This document shows, piece after piece, positions 17,657 through 26,721 of a stretch of DNA of 64,000 nucleotides (the stretch's first letter is position 1; the number at the start of each line of letters is the position of its first letter). The notes under the pieces are model-generated. The model did not search any database. It was not told where the DNA came from and saw only the letters and a list, made by a program, of their open reading frames with translations. A program made the translations under genes and the position numbers. The stretch spans positions 62,001 through 126,000 of the forward strand of contig NZ_JBALOQ010000007.1 of the NCBI RefSeq assembly GCF_036962705.1. The letters run 5' to 3'. This DNA is from Ferdinandcohnia sp036962705. Its GTDB lineage: Bacteria > Bacillota > Bacilli > Bacillales > Bacillaceae_L.

Positions 17657-20600
17657 TTAGTTAAACTTATGGAATCCTTTACCTTCTGATTTGATTGTAA
17701 AATTATAAGCATCTAAAGCACCCTTACGATTGTCCTTTTGCACTTTAATTTCAATTTCACCATCAGGCAAGCTAGATGCAGGAGCTTGAAACTCACCTAC
17801 ATTATTTGAAACTACTAATGTTGCATTTGCTTCTTTAAGCTTCGTAACTGCTTCAGAACTCAATGATACAAAAATTGTATTATTCTTTTCAGGAACTTCA
17901 ACTCTAACAGTAGCTCCATCTGTTAAATCACCCAAATCATTTGAAGTTACTACATATTTGTTTCCTCTCTCTACCTCTGGAGTAACAACGACGATTTGTG
18001 GTTCTTCTGGTTCTTCACCTGGTGTTGTATAAACATCAACAACTCTACCTTCAATTTTAGTTGGGATACCATTACTTCCAACACTTACTAAGTGCTCACG
18101 GAAGTTTTCCCAATCAGAAAGTCCAAGATCTGTTACACGACCTTCTTCATAAGCCTTTGCAAATACATCATAGCCATCTCCACCTTTAGCTGTGAATGCA
18201 TTTGTTGCAACTGTATAGATTTTTTCATCTTGAACCTCTACATATTTACCATTTTCATCTAGGTAGGATACAGATACAACACGATCACCAGCTGGTTTCG
18301 TAGAATCAAATTTCACTTTACCACCAGCTACATGTAAGAAGCCGCCATTTTCTCCAGGGTACCTGCTTAAGGAGATTTCAAATGCTTCTTTAAGTTCTGC
18401 ACCTGTTACTTCCATGGTAGCTAACGTATTACCAAATGGAAGAACTGAGATTACTTCACCAACAGTGATTGGGCCTGTATTAATAGCTGAACGGATACCA
18501 CCACCATTTTGTAATGCCATTACTACATTTTTGTTAGTGAATTCTTTTGCTTTTAATAGCATACCATCTGTAATCAGGTTGCCTAAAATTGTTTCATTTT
18601 TACGTACGCTTGGCTTTGTATCATCACCATTTGTTCGTGGGTTCTCTAATGCAATAGAAGTTGTTACTCCGATTTCTTCTTGTGCTACTTTATCAACTTG
18701 TGCTTTGTATGGTGCTAATATTTCTGCTGCTTCGGGATCAGCCACCTGACTGCCGATTGCAACTAAGCCACCATCATGCGCTACCACTACACCATTATCA
18801 TCAAATTCAACATTTAGAACACCAAGATTGCTATTGGCATTACCTGTTTGAACGATTACTGTTGGTGTATCATCTTTTGCAACAACTACAGGTTCAGACA
18901 ATGTTGTATGGCTGTGTCCACCAACAATCACATCAATACCTTCTACTTGTTCAGCAAGAATTAAGTCGTTGTCAACCGCTGCATTATCGTCATAACCAAT
19001 ATGAGTCAAGGCAATGATTTTATTCACACCTTGTGCTTCCAAAGCTTTTACAGCGTTTTCTGCTTCCTCAAGATAGTTTTCAAATGCAATCGAACCTGGG
19101 CTAGAGATGTCTGCCGTTTCTTCAGTTGTTAACCCGAAGATACCAACTTTCTCGCCGTTTACTTCTTTGATAATCCCATTGTAAATTTGACCATTATTAA
19201 AATCTTTTGCAATGGAATCATTGAATATTCCAGCGAATTTATCATCTTTCGAGAAGTCAACATTGGCACTAACAAATGGGAATTGTGCATCTTTGATAAA
19301 GTTAACTAAAGCTTGATGGCCATCTTGAGATGAACCTAAATCAAATTCATGGTTACCAAAGGTCATTGCATCGAAGCCCATTAAGTTCATCATAGCTAAG
19401 TCTGCTACGCCTTGGAATTCATTGAAATACAATGTTCCTGTAAATGCATCCCCAGCATGTAGAAGAAGTGCTTCAGGGTTTTGTGTTCTAACTTCCTTCA
19501 CTGCTGCTACAGTCTTTGGCATATTGTCTAAAGCAGCATGTGTATCATTTGTATGCATTACAGTTAAGTCAAAATTATCTTTTAAATCTACTTGAACCAT
19601 TACCGGATCATGGTCACTCGCGCGTCCTGCCATATCAGTGAAGTCTGCATTGATGTGAAGAATATCAATTTTAGTTTTTTCTACTAAATTATTTGAAACT
19701 AAGATATGGTCTAAGACTTGAGAATTTCCTTGGAACAAGTAAGTATAGCGGTCGTCTTTATCCACTTTGTTAATCATATTAGTCATTAAATCGCCTTCGT
19801 GGATTTTAAGAGACTCAGTGAATTGGAAATCGTTAAAGTCACCAACAGATACGATATTTGCACCTGGGTTATCAGCTTTTATTTCTTCTACAAAGTCATA
19901 AACCACATTTGCAATTTGTTTACGTTGTTCCTCACTACCATATACCGGTGGTTGAGTTGAACCGAATAATGGAGTGTCCCCAGATTTTGAATTCCAGTGA
20001 TTTACGATAACAACAACATCTTCACCTTGGAATGTAAATTGCGCAGCTAAAGGTTTTCGACTGTTATTAAATGCTGGGTTTGTTGGATCAATACGACCAG
20101 GGTTATGAGTTAATTTACCATTCTCATATCCAACTGCTGTTGTAGCATCACCTGCTGAAATACCTTCTGGTAAGGAAACACGATCTGGATTATATAAAAA
20201 TCCAACTCGGATGTTTGCATTTGGTGCTCCACCATCTCTATTATTAATAGGGTCAATGTTTAAATATTCATATTCTGGACCGCCAGCAGCAACAATTGCT
20301 TGAATTAAACGTTCATAGCTTTCGTTTGCAGCTGCATCTCCGGCAGATTGTCCATTGTTATCTTGAACTTCAGTTACCCCGATGATGTCAGGACTTTCCA
20401 TATCTGTTACAAATGCTCGTGCTAGTTTTTGAGCTTTATCATTCGATGTTTCTTTTGTATTATTTGAGAAGTTTTCTAGATTATAAGAGGCAATCGTTAC
20501 CTTATCGTCCTCTTTAACAATTGTAGTTGTCTCAGGTTTTGCTTCACCAACAACATGTTTTGATTGCATATCTACTAGATCAACATAGATCTTATAGTTT

Positions 20601-22744
20601 TGGAAACCATAGTTCACTACACCCGTAATTGGTCCAGTAAATTTGTCACCTGTTGCTACCTCGAAATCTCTAGCAGCATTGTTATCGTACATTTTGAATT
20701 GGATTCGATCCGGATTAGCATTATCTTCAGTTAATAACACTCCACCATGGATTGTATCAGTCACTCTGTTTTCTAAAACAGTAATTAGATCCCCATGTTC
20801 TTGAGGTGCAACAGCTTTAACTGTTTCTACTTCAACAAGCATCCCTTCAATGCTTTCCCAGAAATCAATTGCATCTTCATCTGGATCAAACTTTGTAAAA
20901 TTATCATTATCAATCACTTGATTTGGAAGGTTTTCGCTAGTAATTTTAATTGGTTCCGGTAATTCAACTTTTTCCCGAATTACTGTCACTAAACCTCCTC
21001 GGTCATTTCTTGCATTGATTTGTGTTACTGGTAAGTCAGTTTCACTCTTTGAATCATTGTAGCCATCAATATGAAATTCATCGACAGTACCTGTTACACT
21101 GACTAAATTACCTACTTTCACATTTGCTTGATTCCCTGTAAAAACGACGATACCTTCAGATGTCTTTGGATTGTTATCCTTTTGATTATCTGGAGTTTGC
21201 AAATGGAAGTAGTTATTGTTTCCGATTTTATAGGTATAAGTAACGATACCTTCAACATTTTCAACAACTACACCTTTAAGTGGAGATTCATGAGACTCTC
21301 CTTGGATATCATGGATATTGATATTTTCAAGCTCGTATACTTTATAAGTAAATTCTTTAATTTCACTTGCTGTTAAACCTTCTTTTACAGCAAGGGCTTT
21401 GATTGTTATATCCTGGTCAACCGTAATCGGTTCGCTGTACTTTTGACTCTCAACTGTTGGTTCAGTTCCATCTGTTGTATAGTAAATGTCTGCACCTTCA
21501 GTTGTAGTAGATAATGTTACTTGCGTTCCTGTAGGAATGCTACCTGATGGTTGTGATGCACTAACTGGTTGAACTTTTGATGAATCTACTACGATATCTG
21601 CTTGTCCACGAGGAATGATTTGATAATCTTGGTCGAATTGTTGGACGATACCAGTAATTGAATCATAATTAGTCCCAACAGATAAACCTAATGTATTGTT
21701 TTCATCACGAACTAAAAATTCTGTACCATCTTCGGCTTTGGCTGTAAAGTTTGCCCAACCGCTTCCATTAGAAACAGATATAAGTTCGATATTTTTAACA
21801 ACTGCTAATTTAGATTCATTTTCTTCCGTAACTTCAGCTCCTGCTAATTCAATTGGAGCTGGTACGCCTTTATTTTCAGCTTCTCCAATTAACTTTGCTG
21901 AATCTAATTGTAATAACCCTCTAAATTCTTGTAATGAACCACTTACAGTGATTTCATCACCAAGTTGAACATCTAAAGACGTTGGACGAACAGCAATTGC
22001 TGCTGTTTCATCTTGAATGTGGATTGTATTTTTTAATTTTGCTGTCACTGTACCTTTAACGGATACTGAACCAGTACCTTGGGTGCGAGCTTCAGCAATT
22101 GTGATTACCGTTGGTTGTTCAGGTTCTGGATCTACATTTCCTTCACCTTTGTGAGAACCTAAAAATGAAAATGTATCCTGTGGATGATTGTCCCATTCAA
22201 TAGAAGGATCAAAAGCATCATCATGTACTTTATCCCCAGTGAGGACTGAATCTTTTCTTACCAGAGTGTGTTCTGAAGTCACTCCGCCCCAATTAGTACC
22301 TGGGTCATGTCCTACTTGTCCAAATGAGTCAATAATTTCACCATTTTTCTTTAAAACAAGAGCGTCATCTCCATTGAAATTTGCAACACCATGTTTTATG
22401 TCTGTAACTGCTATTATTTCAGGACTTGCACTTGAATGTGCAATTACATAGACATCATCACTCACTAGAGTTCCTGTTAGTTTTAAAGTTGTACCAGCTA
22501 CACTGGCTCCATTTGAATATAGTTCTAGTGTGTATGCTGATAAGTCAACTTCAGCACCGGTCCCATTATAAATCTCAATTGCTTTGTTATTACTACTGCC
22601 TTCGATATACTCAGAGATAAATAGATCTTCGGCAGTTGCTTCAGCTGCACTTACAGCGGGTGCAAAGTTTAATAGTGTAGTAGGCACTATTAAACTAAAA
22701 ACAAATAAAATCGATAGTAATTTTCTTACTATGCCTTTTTTCAC
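17657..22744 (-). CDS. secreted multidomain nuclease / 5'-nucleotidase (YhcR-like)
   Basis: This 1695-residue exported enzyme probably degrades extracellular nucleic acids and releases phosphate from nucleotides. In order: signal peptide ending VSA-A near residue 33; lamin-tail domain (LFISEYIEGSSNNKAIEIYNG); OB-fold segment about 212-390; chitobiase-like Ig fold about 395-470 (IYYTTDGTEPT); another OB-like region; endonuclease/exonuclease/phosphatase domain about 765-1055 (NHWNSKSGD, VGDFNDF, SDHDPVM); and a UshA-type 5'-nucleotidase about 1060-1530 (MHTNDTHAAL, HAGDAFTG, GNHEFD, GGHSHT, ALQNGGGIR). The start is GTG behind AGGGGAG. Unlike B. subtilis YhcR, no sortase motif or membrane anchor is present at the C-terminus, which stops within what looks like a beta-rich module. 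Confidence 0.92.
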   Translation of the reverse strand: MKKGIVRKLLSILFVFSLIVPTTLLNFAPAVSAAEATAEDLFISEYIEGSSNNKAIEIYNGTGAEVDLSAYTLELYSNGASVAGTTLKLTGTLVSDDVYVIAHSSASPEIIAVTDIKHGVANFNGDDALVLKKNGEIIDSFGQVGHDPGTNWGGVTSEHTLVRKDSVLTGDKVHDDAFDPSIEWDNHPQDTFSFLGSHKGEGNVDPEPEQPTVITIAEARTQGTGSVSVKGTVTAKLKNTIHIQDETAAIAVRPTSLDVQLGDEITVSGSLQEFRGLLQLDSAKLIGEAENKGVPAPIELAGAEVTEENESKLAVVKNIELISVSNGSGWANFTAKAEDGTEFLVRDENNTLGLSVGTNYDSITGIVQQFDQDYQIIPRGQADIVVDSSKVQPVSASQPSGSIPTGTQVTLSTTTEGADIYYTTDGTEPTVESQKYSEPITVDQDITIKALAVKEGLTASEIKEFTYKVYELENINIHDIQGESHESPLKGVVVENVEGIVTYTYKIGNNNYFHLQTPDNQKDNNPKTSEGIVVFTGNQANVKVGNLVSVTGTVDEFHIDGYNDSKSETDLPVTQINARNDRGGLVTVIREKVELPEPIKITSENLPNQVIDNDNFTKFDPDEDAIDFWESIEGMLVEVETVKAVAPQEHGDLITVLENRVTDTIHGGVLLTEDNANPDRIQFKMYDNNAARDFEVATGDKFTGPITGVVNYGFQNYKIYVDLVDMQSKHVVGEAKPETTTIVKEDDKVTIASYNLENFSNNTKETSNDKAQKLARAFVTDMESPDIIGVTEVQDNNGQSAGDAAANESYERLIQAIVAAGGPEYEYLNIDPINNRDGGAPNANIRVGFLYNPDRVSLPEGISAGDATTAVGYENGKLTHNPGRIDPTNPAFNNSRKPLAAQFTFQGEDVVVIVNHWNSKSGDTPLFGSTQPPVYGSEEQRKQIANVVYDFVEEIKADNPGANIVSVGDFNDFQFTESLKIHEGDLMTNMINKVDKDDRYTYLFQGNSQVLDHILVSNNLVEKTKIDILHINADFTDMAGRASDHDPVMVQVDLKDNFDLTVMHTNDTHAALDNMPKTVAAVKEVRTQNPEALLLHAGDAFTGTLYFNEFQGVADLAMMNLMGFDAMTFGNHEFDLGSSQDGHQALVNFIKDAQFPFVSANVDFSKDDKFAGIFNDSIAKDFNNGQIYNGIIKEVNGEKVGIFGLTTEETADISSPGSIAFENYLEEAENAVKALEAQGVNKIIALTHIGYDDNAAVDNDLILAEQVEGIDVIVGGHSHTTLSEPVVVAKDDTPTVIVQTGNANSNLGVLNVEFDDNGVVVAHDGGLVAIGSQVADPEAAEILAPYKAQVDKVAQEEIGVTTSIALENPRTNGDDTKPSVRKNETILGNLITDGMLLKAKEFTNKNVVMALQNGGGIRSAINTGPITVGEVISVLPFGNTLATMEVTGAELKEAFEISLSRYPGENGGFLHVAGGKVKFDSTKPAGDRVVSVSYLDENGKYVEVQDEKIYTVATNAFTAKGGDGYDVFAKAYEEGRVTDLGLSDWENFREHLVSVGSNGIPTKIEGRVVDVYTTPGEEPEEPQIVVVTPEVERGNKYVVTSNDLGDLTDGATVRVEVPEKNNTIFVSLSSEAVTKLKEANATLVVSNNVGEFQAPASSLPDGEIEIKVQKDNRKGALDAYNFTIKSEGKGFHKFN

Positions 22745-22793
22745 ACTCTTCTCCCCTTACTTCCTAGATTTAGTAGTAAATGTATACGACTTC

Positions 22794-22822
22794 AAGATAC
22801 TTCTTCAGGGGAAATCAGTCAA
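22794..22822 (-). promoter_or_regulatory. promoter for the secreted nuclease gene
   Basis: On the minus strand TTGACT (22822-22817) and TATCTT (22799-22794) are 17 bases apart. The predicted leader is about 40 bases. The -35 matches 5 of 6 and the -10 matches 4 of 6 consensus bases. Confidence 0.5.
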
Positions 22823-23025
22823 TACAATTTACGAAAATTAAACGGAAGTTTTACATGTTTTTTGCACTAAATACGAACAATAGGTAAAAAGTCATAGTTC
22901 AATGTTAGTGTTTTCGTTCTCATTCTAATACATTAGTCACAGAAAACATTTTTTAATGTAATCGAATTTTTCTAAGTTGATGAATGATTCTACACTGTAC
23001 TTCGACTAATCATATAACACTAAAA
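22823..23025. other. AT-rich intergenic stretch, no gene seen
   Basis: Between the nuclease promoter and the acyl-CoA ligase terminator I see no reading frame with a ribosome site, no RNA structure of note and no clear operator. It may hold regulator sites for the secreted enzyme that I cannot recognise. Confidence 0.5.
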
Positions 23026-23053
23026 ACGACTACAAAATTAAAACTGTAGTCGT
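23026..23053 (-). terminator. terminator after acyl-CoA ligase 1
   Basis: ACGACTACA (23026-23034) pairs perfectly with TGTAGTCGT (23045-23053). On the minus strand the stem is followed by TTTTTAG. Confidence 0.8.
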
Positions 23054-23103
23054 CTTTTATACCCTATTCATTTTTTAATGCCATTCATAACTTGTTTAAT
23101 CTT

Positions 23104-24606
23104 TTAACCAACTAAATTTTCATAGGTCTTTTGTAAATGGTTTTTATCAATCTTTCCAACATGTGTTTTTGGTATTTCTTCCACAAAGATAAACTCTTTC
23201 GGAACTTTGTATTTACCGATCTTTGCTTGACAGTACTCTTTTAATTCCACCTTAGAAACTTGTTGGTCTGGCATTAACGAAACTACTGCAATTACCATTT
23301 CGCCCCATTTTTGATGCAGGACACCAACAACAGCAACTTCATTAATCGCTGGGTGTTTGCTAATGCATTGTTCCACCTCTAATGGGTAAACATTTTCCCC
23401 ACCAGTAATAATCATCTCTTTTTTGCGACCAACAATATAGTGATAGCCTTCCTCATCACATCTAGCTAAATCCCCGGTATGAAGCCATCCATCATGGTAC
23501 GCTTCCTTTGTCGCGTCTTGATTATTCCAGTAATGATGGAATACATGCTTTCCACGAATTAAAAGCTCTCCTACTTCACCAGCCTTCGCTTCTTTTCCAT
23601 CAGAAGTAATGATTTTCACGTCATTATAAAACATGGCCTTCCCAACAGATCCTCTTCGGAATCTTGAAATCTTTGGATCGATGAAGAAATTGTTTGGACC
23701 AGCCTCTGTTAGACCGTATCCTTCTTTAAAAGATAACCCTTTTTCTTCAAAGGCCTGGTAAATTTCTAGCGGACATGGCGCTCCACCTGATAAGAATGTA
23801 TGCATTGTTGGAAAATTAACATCCTTGAAGGATGGAGTGTTAACCATCATGTGATACATCGTTGGAACAAGTAATACGACTGTACAACCCTCTTGATTAA
23901 TTATCTGGATCGCTCGATTAGGCTCGAAATTTTTAGCTATTACTACCTTACCCCCCATCATTAAAATCGGAATTGATAAGGCATTGAGCCCACCAGTATG
24001 GAACATCGGCATATACGTCAATGTCACATCTTCTGCTGACAAATTCCAGCTCACAATTGTATTTAATCCATTCCACATAATGGATCGATGGGAAAGGACT
24101 ACTCCCTTTGGTTTACCTGTTGTTCCACCTGTATAAATGATTGCTAAAGGGTCATCTTCTTGAATAAATTCATCGTGTTCCAAGGATTTACTTGATTCAT
24201 TCGCAAATCGATGATACTCCTTCGAATCAACTTTTACGATTTCTCTAGATGTTTTGTCCAGTAATAAACCCTCCAAATTACTTGATAATGCAATTAGCTT
24301 TGGTGTTGAATTTGAAAGGATATAATCTATTTCTTCACCTGATAAACGCCAATTTAAGGGTACAAAGATTGCCCCAATTTTCCCACAGGCAAAAAGCAAA
24401 TCGAAATAACTAATATCATTTGGAGATAGCAGTGCAATCCGATCCCCCTTTTTAATTCCGATTGATTTGAAATAGTAGGCGATATTTTCCGCACGTTTAT
24501 TTAATTCATGAAAGGTAAAGCGGCTGCCCGTTTCCCCGTCTACAACAGCAATCGAATCAGGTGATAGTCGAGCACGATTTGCGATCCAGTCCAGTTCCCA
24601 CCTCAC
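23104..24606 (-). CDS. AMP-forming acyl-CoA synthetase (ligase 1 of the accessory cluster)
   Basis: This is a 500-residue ANL-superfamily enzyme expected to activate a carboxylic acid to its CoA ester through an acyl-adenylate. Motifs: P-loop IIYTGGTTGKPKGVV (about 163-177), GYGLTEAGP, GWLHTGDLA, hinge VGRKKEMIITGGENVYP, and the catalytic Lys in PKTHVGKIDKN at the C-terminus. Start is GTG at 24606, 6 bases after AAGGAGAG. It stands alone behind a SARP-type operator promoter shared with the livJ operon. The acid substrate is not readable; medium-chain, aromatic or branched acids are all possible. Confidence 0.92.
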   Translation of the reverse strand: MRWELDWIANRARLSPDSIAVVDGETGSRFTFHELNKRAENIAYYFKSIGIKKGDRIALLSPNDISYFDLLFACGKIGAIFVPLNWRLSGEEIDYILSNSTPKLIALSSNLEGLLLDKTSREIVKVDSKEYHRFANESSKSLEHDEFIQEDDPLAIIYTGGTTGKPKGVVLSHRSIMWNGLNTIVSWNLSAEDVTLTYMPMFHTGGLNALSIPILMMGGKVVIAKNFEPNRAIQIINQEGCTVVLLVPTMYHMMVNTPSFKDVNFPTMHTFLSGGAPCPLEIYQAFEEKGLSFKEGYGLTEAGPNNFFIDPKISRFRRGSVGKAMFYNDVKIITSDGKEAKAGEVGELLIRGKHVFHHYWNNQDATKEAYHDGWLHTGDLARCDEEGYHYIVGRKKEMIITGGENVYPLEVEQCISKHPAINEVAVVGVLHQKWGEMVIAVVSLMPDQQVSKVELKEYCQAKIGKYKVPKEFIFVEEIPKTHVGKIDKNHLQKTYENLVG

Positions 24607-24642
24607 AACTATCTCTCCTTACGTCTACTTAATTCTATTCTT

Positions 24643-24675
24643 ACTATAGAAGACAAGAGTTACATGGAAGTTACA
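24643..24675 (-). promoter_or_regulatory. SARP-type operator and promoter of acyl-CoA ligase 1
   Basis: On the minus strand TGTAACT occurs twice, at 24675-24669 and 24664-24658, an 11-bp period. Exactly 9 bases later lies TATAGT (24648-24643) as the -10. There is no -35 hexamer; the repeats occupy its place. The same module, with identical spacing, stands before livJ. SARP activators of Streptomyces bind direct heptamer repeats of 11-bp period about 8 bp from the -10. Confidence 0.7.
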
Positions 24676-24718
24676 TGAAGGTGCGATGTTTGGTGTGGGA
24701 TTTGTATGTGTGTGATAT

Positions 24719-24941
24719 CAAAGACAGTTCATTCAAAATTTTACTGCGATTTGTCTTTGAGATAGGCTTTCAAAGACATTTCATTCAAATTTTTACTACG
24801 CATTGTCTTTGAGATAGGCTATCAGAGACTATTCATTCAAAAATTCACTTCGGGTTGTCTTTGAGACAGGCTTTCAGAGACAGTTCATTCAAAATGTTAC
24901 TTGGATTTGTCCTTGAGACAGGCTTTCAGAGACAGTTCGCC
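24719..24941. repeat. 52-bp tandem repeat array, four full units plus a partial
   Basis: Units start at 24719, 24771, 24823, 24875 and 24927, an exact 52-bp period. Each full unit begins CAAAGACA or CAGAGAC(A/T), followed by TTCATTC and an A/T-rich core, and contains TGTCTTTG (or TGTCCTTG) about 33 bases in, then GAGA(T/C)AGGCT. The first and second octamers are complementary, so each unit can fold into a hairpin of 7-8 bp. It lies between the fabG-like terminator and the ligase 1 promoter. No protein is encoded. Confidence 0.9.
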
Positions 24942-25038
24942 AACGATCTTGTTTGGCTTGGTTTTTCATCCAAGCCCTCAGTGTGATTTCCTTCAACACT
25001 TCCCTATTTATTTCCTTGGTCCCAAAATCTTCTTGCAA

Positions 25039-25069
25039 CAAAAAAATAGGAGCCATAAATAAGCTCCTA
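25039..25069 (-). terminator. terminator of the livJ to SDR operon
   Basis: On the minus strand TAGGAGC and GCTCCTA (25069-25063 and 25053-25047) form a stem followed by seven T. It starts 7 bases after the SDR stop codon, so ligase 1 needs its own promoter. Confidence 0.85.
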
Positions 25070-25075
25070 ATCAAA

Positions 25076-25813
25076 TTACATCATTATTCCACCATCAACA
25101 TGCAAGGTTGTTCCGTTCACGTAATCAGATTCATCGGATGATAAATATAGATACGCATTGGCAATGTCTGAAGGCTTTCCTAGTCTTTGCAGTGGGATCA
25201 TCATTTTCATTTGGTTGATGACCTTTTCAGGTACTGCTACAACCATCCCGGTTTCAATAAATCCTGGTACTACTGCATTGACATTAATCCCTTTTCTACC
25301 AAGTTCTTTTGCCCATGTTTTCGTCATTCCGACTACTGCTGCCTTTGATGCCGCATAATTGGTTTGACCTACATTCCCATATACACCAGTTACAGACGAG
25401 GTACTAACAATTTTTCCTTTACCATTAGCAATCATATGTGGCACGACGGCTTGGGTGCAATTAAAAACACCTGTTAAGTTTACGTCGATAACTTTTTGAA
25501 AATCCTCTTGGGAAAGCTTTGTTAACATCGCATCACGAGTAATCCCTGCATTATTTATTAAAATATCAATCTTTCCAAATCGCTCCATAACTGCGGAAAC
25601 TGTTTTGTCAACACTTTCTCTGTTTGCTACATCGACTTGAAAAAACTCAACATCTGCACCTTGTTCTTTCAGTTCATTTGCCCTCTCTGCACCTGTTGTA
25701 TCATAGTCTGTTAGCGCAACCTTTGCACCTTCACGTACAAATGTGATAGCTGCTTCTAGCCCTAGCCCATTTGCTGCTCCAGTAATGATTGCCACCTTAT
25801 CTTTTAATCTCAT
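25076..25813 (-). CDS. short-chain dehydrogenase, FabG-like 3-oxoacyl reductase
   Basis: This is a 245-residue classical SDR that would reduce a 3-oxoacyl thioester with NADPH, or run as a 3-hydroxyacyl dehydrogenase. Seen: cofactor motif TGAANGLG (residues 12-19), NNAG at about 87-90, the catalytic Ser in SSVTG, YAASK with Tyr and Lys at about 152-156, and a C-terminal VDGG. The ATG overlaps the stop of the alpha/beta hydrolase gene by 4 bases (ATGA), with AAGGAG ahead. FabG paralogs in catabolic or biosynthetic clusters often act on CoA rather than ACP substrates; I infer CoA here because ligases are nearby. Confidence 0.92.
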   Translation of the reverse strand: MRLKDKVAIITGAANGLGLEAAITFVREGAKVALTDYDTTGAERANELKEQGADVEFFQVDVANRESVDKTVSAVMERFGKIDILINNAGITRDAMLTKLSQEDFQKVIDVNLTGVFNCTQAVVPHMIANGKGKIVSTSSVTGVYGNVGQTNYAASKAAVVGMTKTWAKELGRKGINVNAVVPGFIETGMVVAVPEKVINQMKMMIPLQRLGKPSDIANAYLYLSSDESDYVNGTTLHVDGGIMM

Positions 25814-26721
25814 TTTGCTGGCTCCTTTTGCTTGATAAATTCATGCATATGTTTTAATAACAGCCCTAAGTTATCAATTAATGGAGAGTGTCCACAGTCT
25901 TCAAGTTCAACAAATGTAGCGTTATCCCCTAAATCCTCCATAATTTCCTCTGCCATACTTTCCACTACTACATAATCCCGATCTCCACGCAATACCAACA
26001 CTGGGATCTTGATATCATCAACCTGGCCAGTTCCTTCAGTTAACCCATTGTGATGATGGCTTATGTTAAATGTATTTAATGAAAAATAGACGTCAGCAAG
26101 ATTGCGTTGTGTCAACATATCTTCAAGATACTCATCATAATGAGTTTCTTTCGGCTGATTTTTCGTGTAAATGGCTGCATTCCAGATTGCTTTTAAGGTT
26201 TCTTTATCTCGATTGTCATAGGCAGTTTGAATTGGGATAGTTCGGGCTAAATCTTTATGAATATCATCCATCGTCTTCAATCGATTTGAAAAATCCATTT
26301 GCCCGTCAGCACCTAAGCCAAAGATTGGATAACCTCTTGTTGATGCTGATGCCAACAACACTAGCTTTGAACAAAGTCCCGGATGGTCAGCTACAAACTG
26401 CATTCCAACAGCTCCACCCGTTGACCAACCAGCTATTATAAAATCTGATAAACCTAATTCTTCAACAAATAATTTAATATCATCGGAAAAATCCCTGATC
26501 GATTGAACTGGTTTGTGATAAGTCGATATTCCAAAGCCTCTCATATCGACTGCATATACCTTGTAATCGCTATCAATACTCTCGATAACAACATCCCAAT
26601 GCTTCGATGATGACATGTTCCCGTGAATGAGTAGAACTATTTTTTCTCCCCCTTCACGCTCCCTATAGCCAAGTGTTTCTCCGTTTGCTAGATTAACAGT
26701 TTTCAGTTCAATAGACGACAT
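25810..26721 (-). CDS. alpha/beta hydrolase with Ser nucleophile
   Basis: This is a 303-residue alpha/beta-fold hydrolase. Visible: oxyanion region LLIHGNMSSSKHW, nucleophile elbow GWSTGG (Ser), acid in RGDRD, and the late His in DCGHSPL. A Ser nucleophile argues for an esterase, thioesterase or C-C bond hydrolase rather than a dehalogenase-type enzyme. The ATG at 26721 shares its A with the stop of the KAS III gene (TAATG), and GGGGGG lies ahead; an upstream in-frame Met at 26757 is inside that gene. Both flanking genes overlap it, so it belongs to one translated unit with the condensing enzyme and the reductase. Confidence 0.9.
   Translation of the reverse strand: MSSIELKTVNLANGETLGYREREGGEKIVLLIHGNMSSSKHWDVVIESIDSDYKVYAVDMRGFGISTYHKPVQSIRDFSDDIKLFVEELGLSDFIIAGWSTGGAVGMQFVADHPGLCSKLVLLASASTRGYPIFGLGADGQMDFSNRLKTMDDIHKDLARTIPIQTAYDNRDKETLKAIWNAAIYTKNQPKETHYDEYLEDMLTQRNLADVYFSLNTFNISHHHNGLTEGTGQVDDIKIPVLVLRGDRDYVVVESMAEEIMEDLGDNATFVELEDCGHSPLIDNLGLLLKHMHEFIKQKEPAK

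Noticed and set aside
18661..19017. 118-codon plus-strand frame
   Set aside because: Antisense shadow of the secreted nuclease gene, rich in Leu/His/Gln as such shadows often are.
24719..24941. CRISPR array
   Set aside because: The 52-bp units repeat over their whole length; there are no unique spacers and no cas genes.
24889..25074. 61-codon minus-strand frame (MIRSLFMAPIFLL...) before the SDR terminator
   Set aside because: It spans the terminator and the 52-bp repeat, has no ribosome site and no recognisable family.
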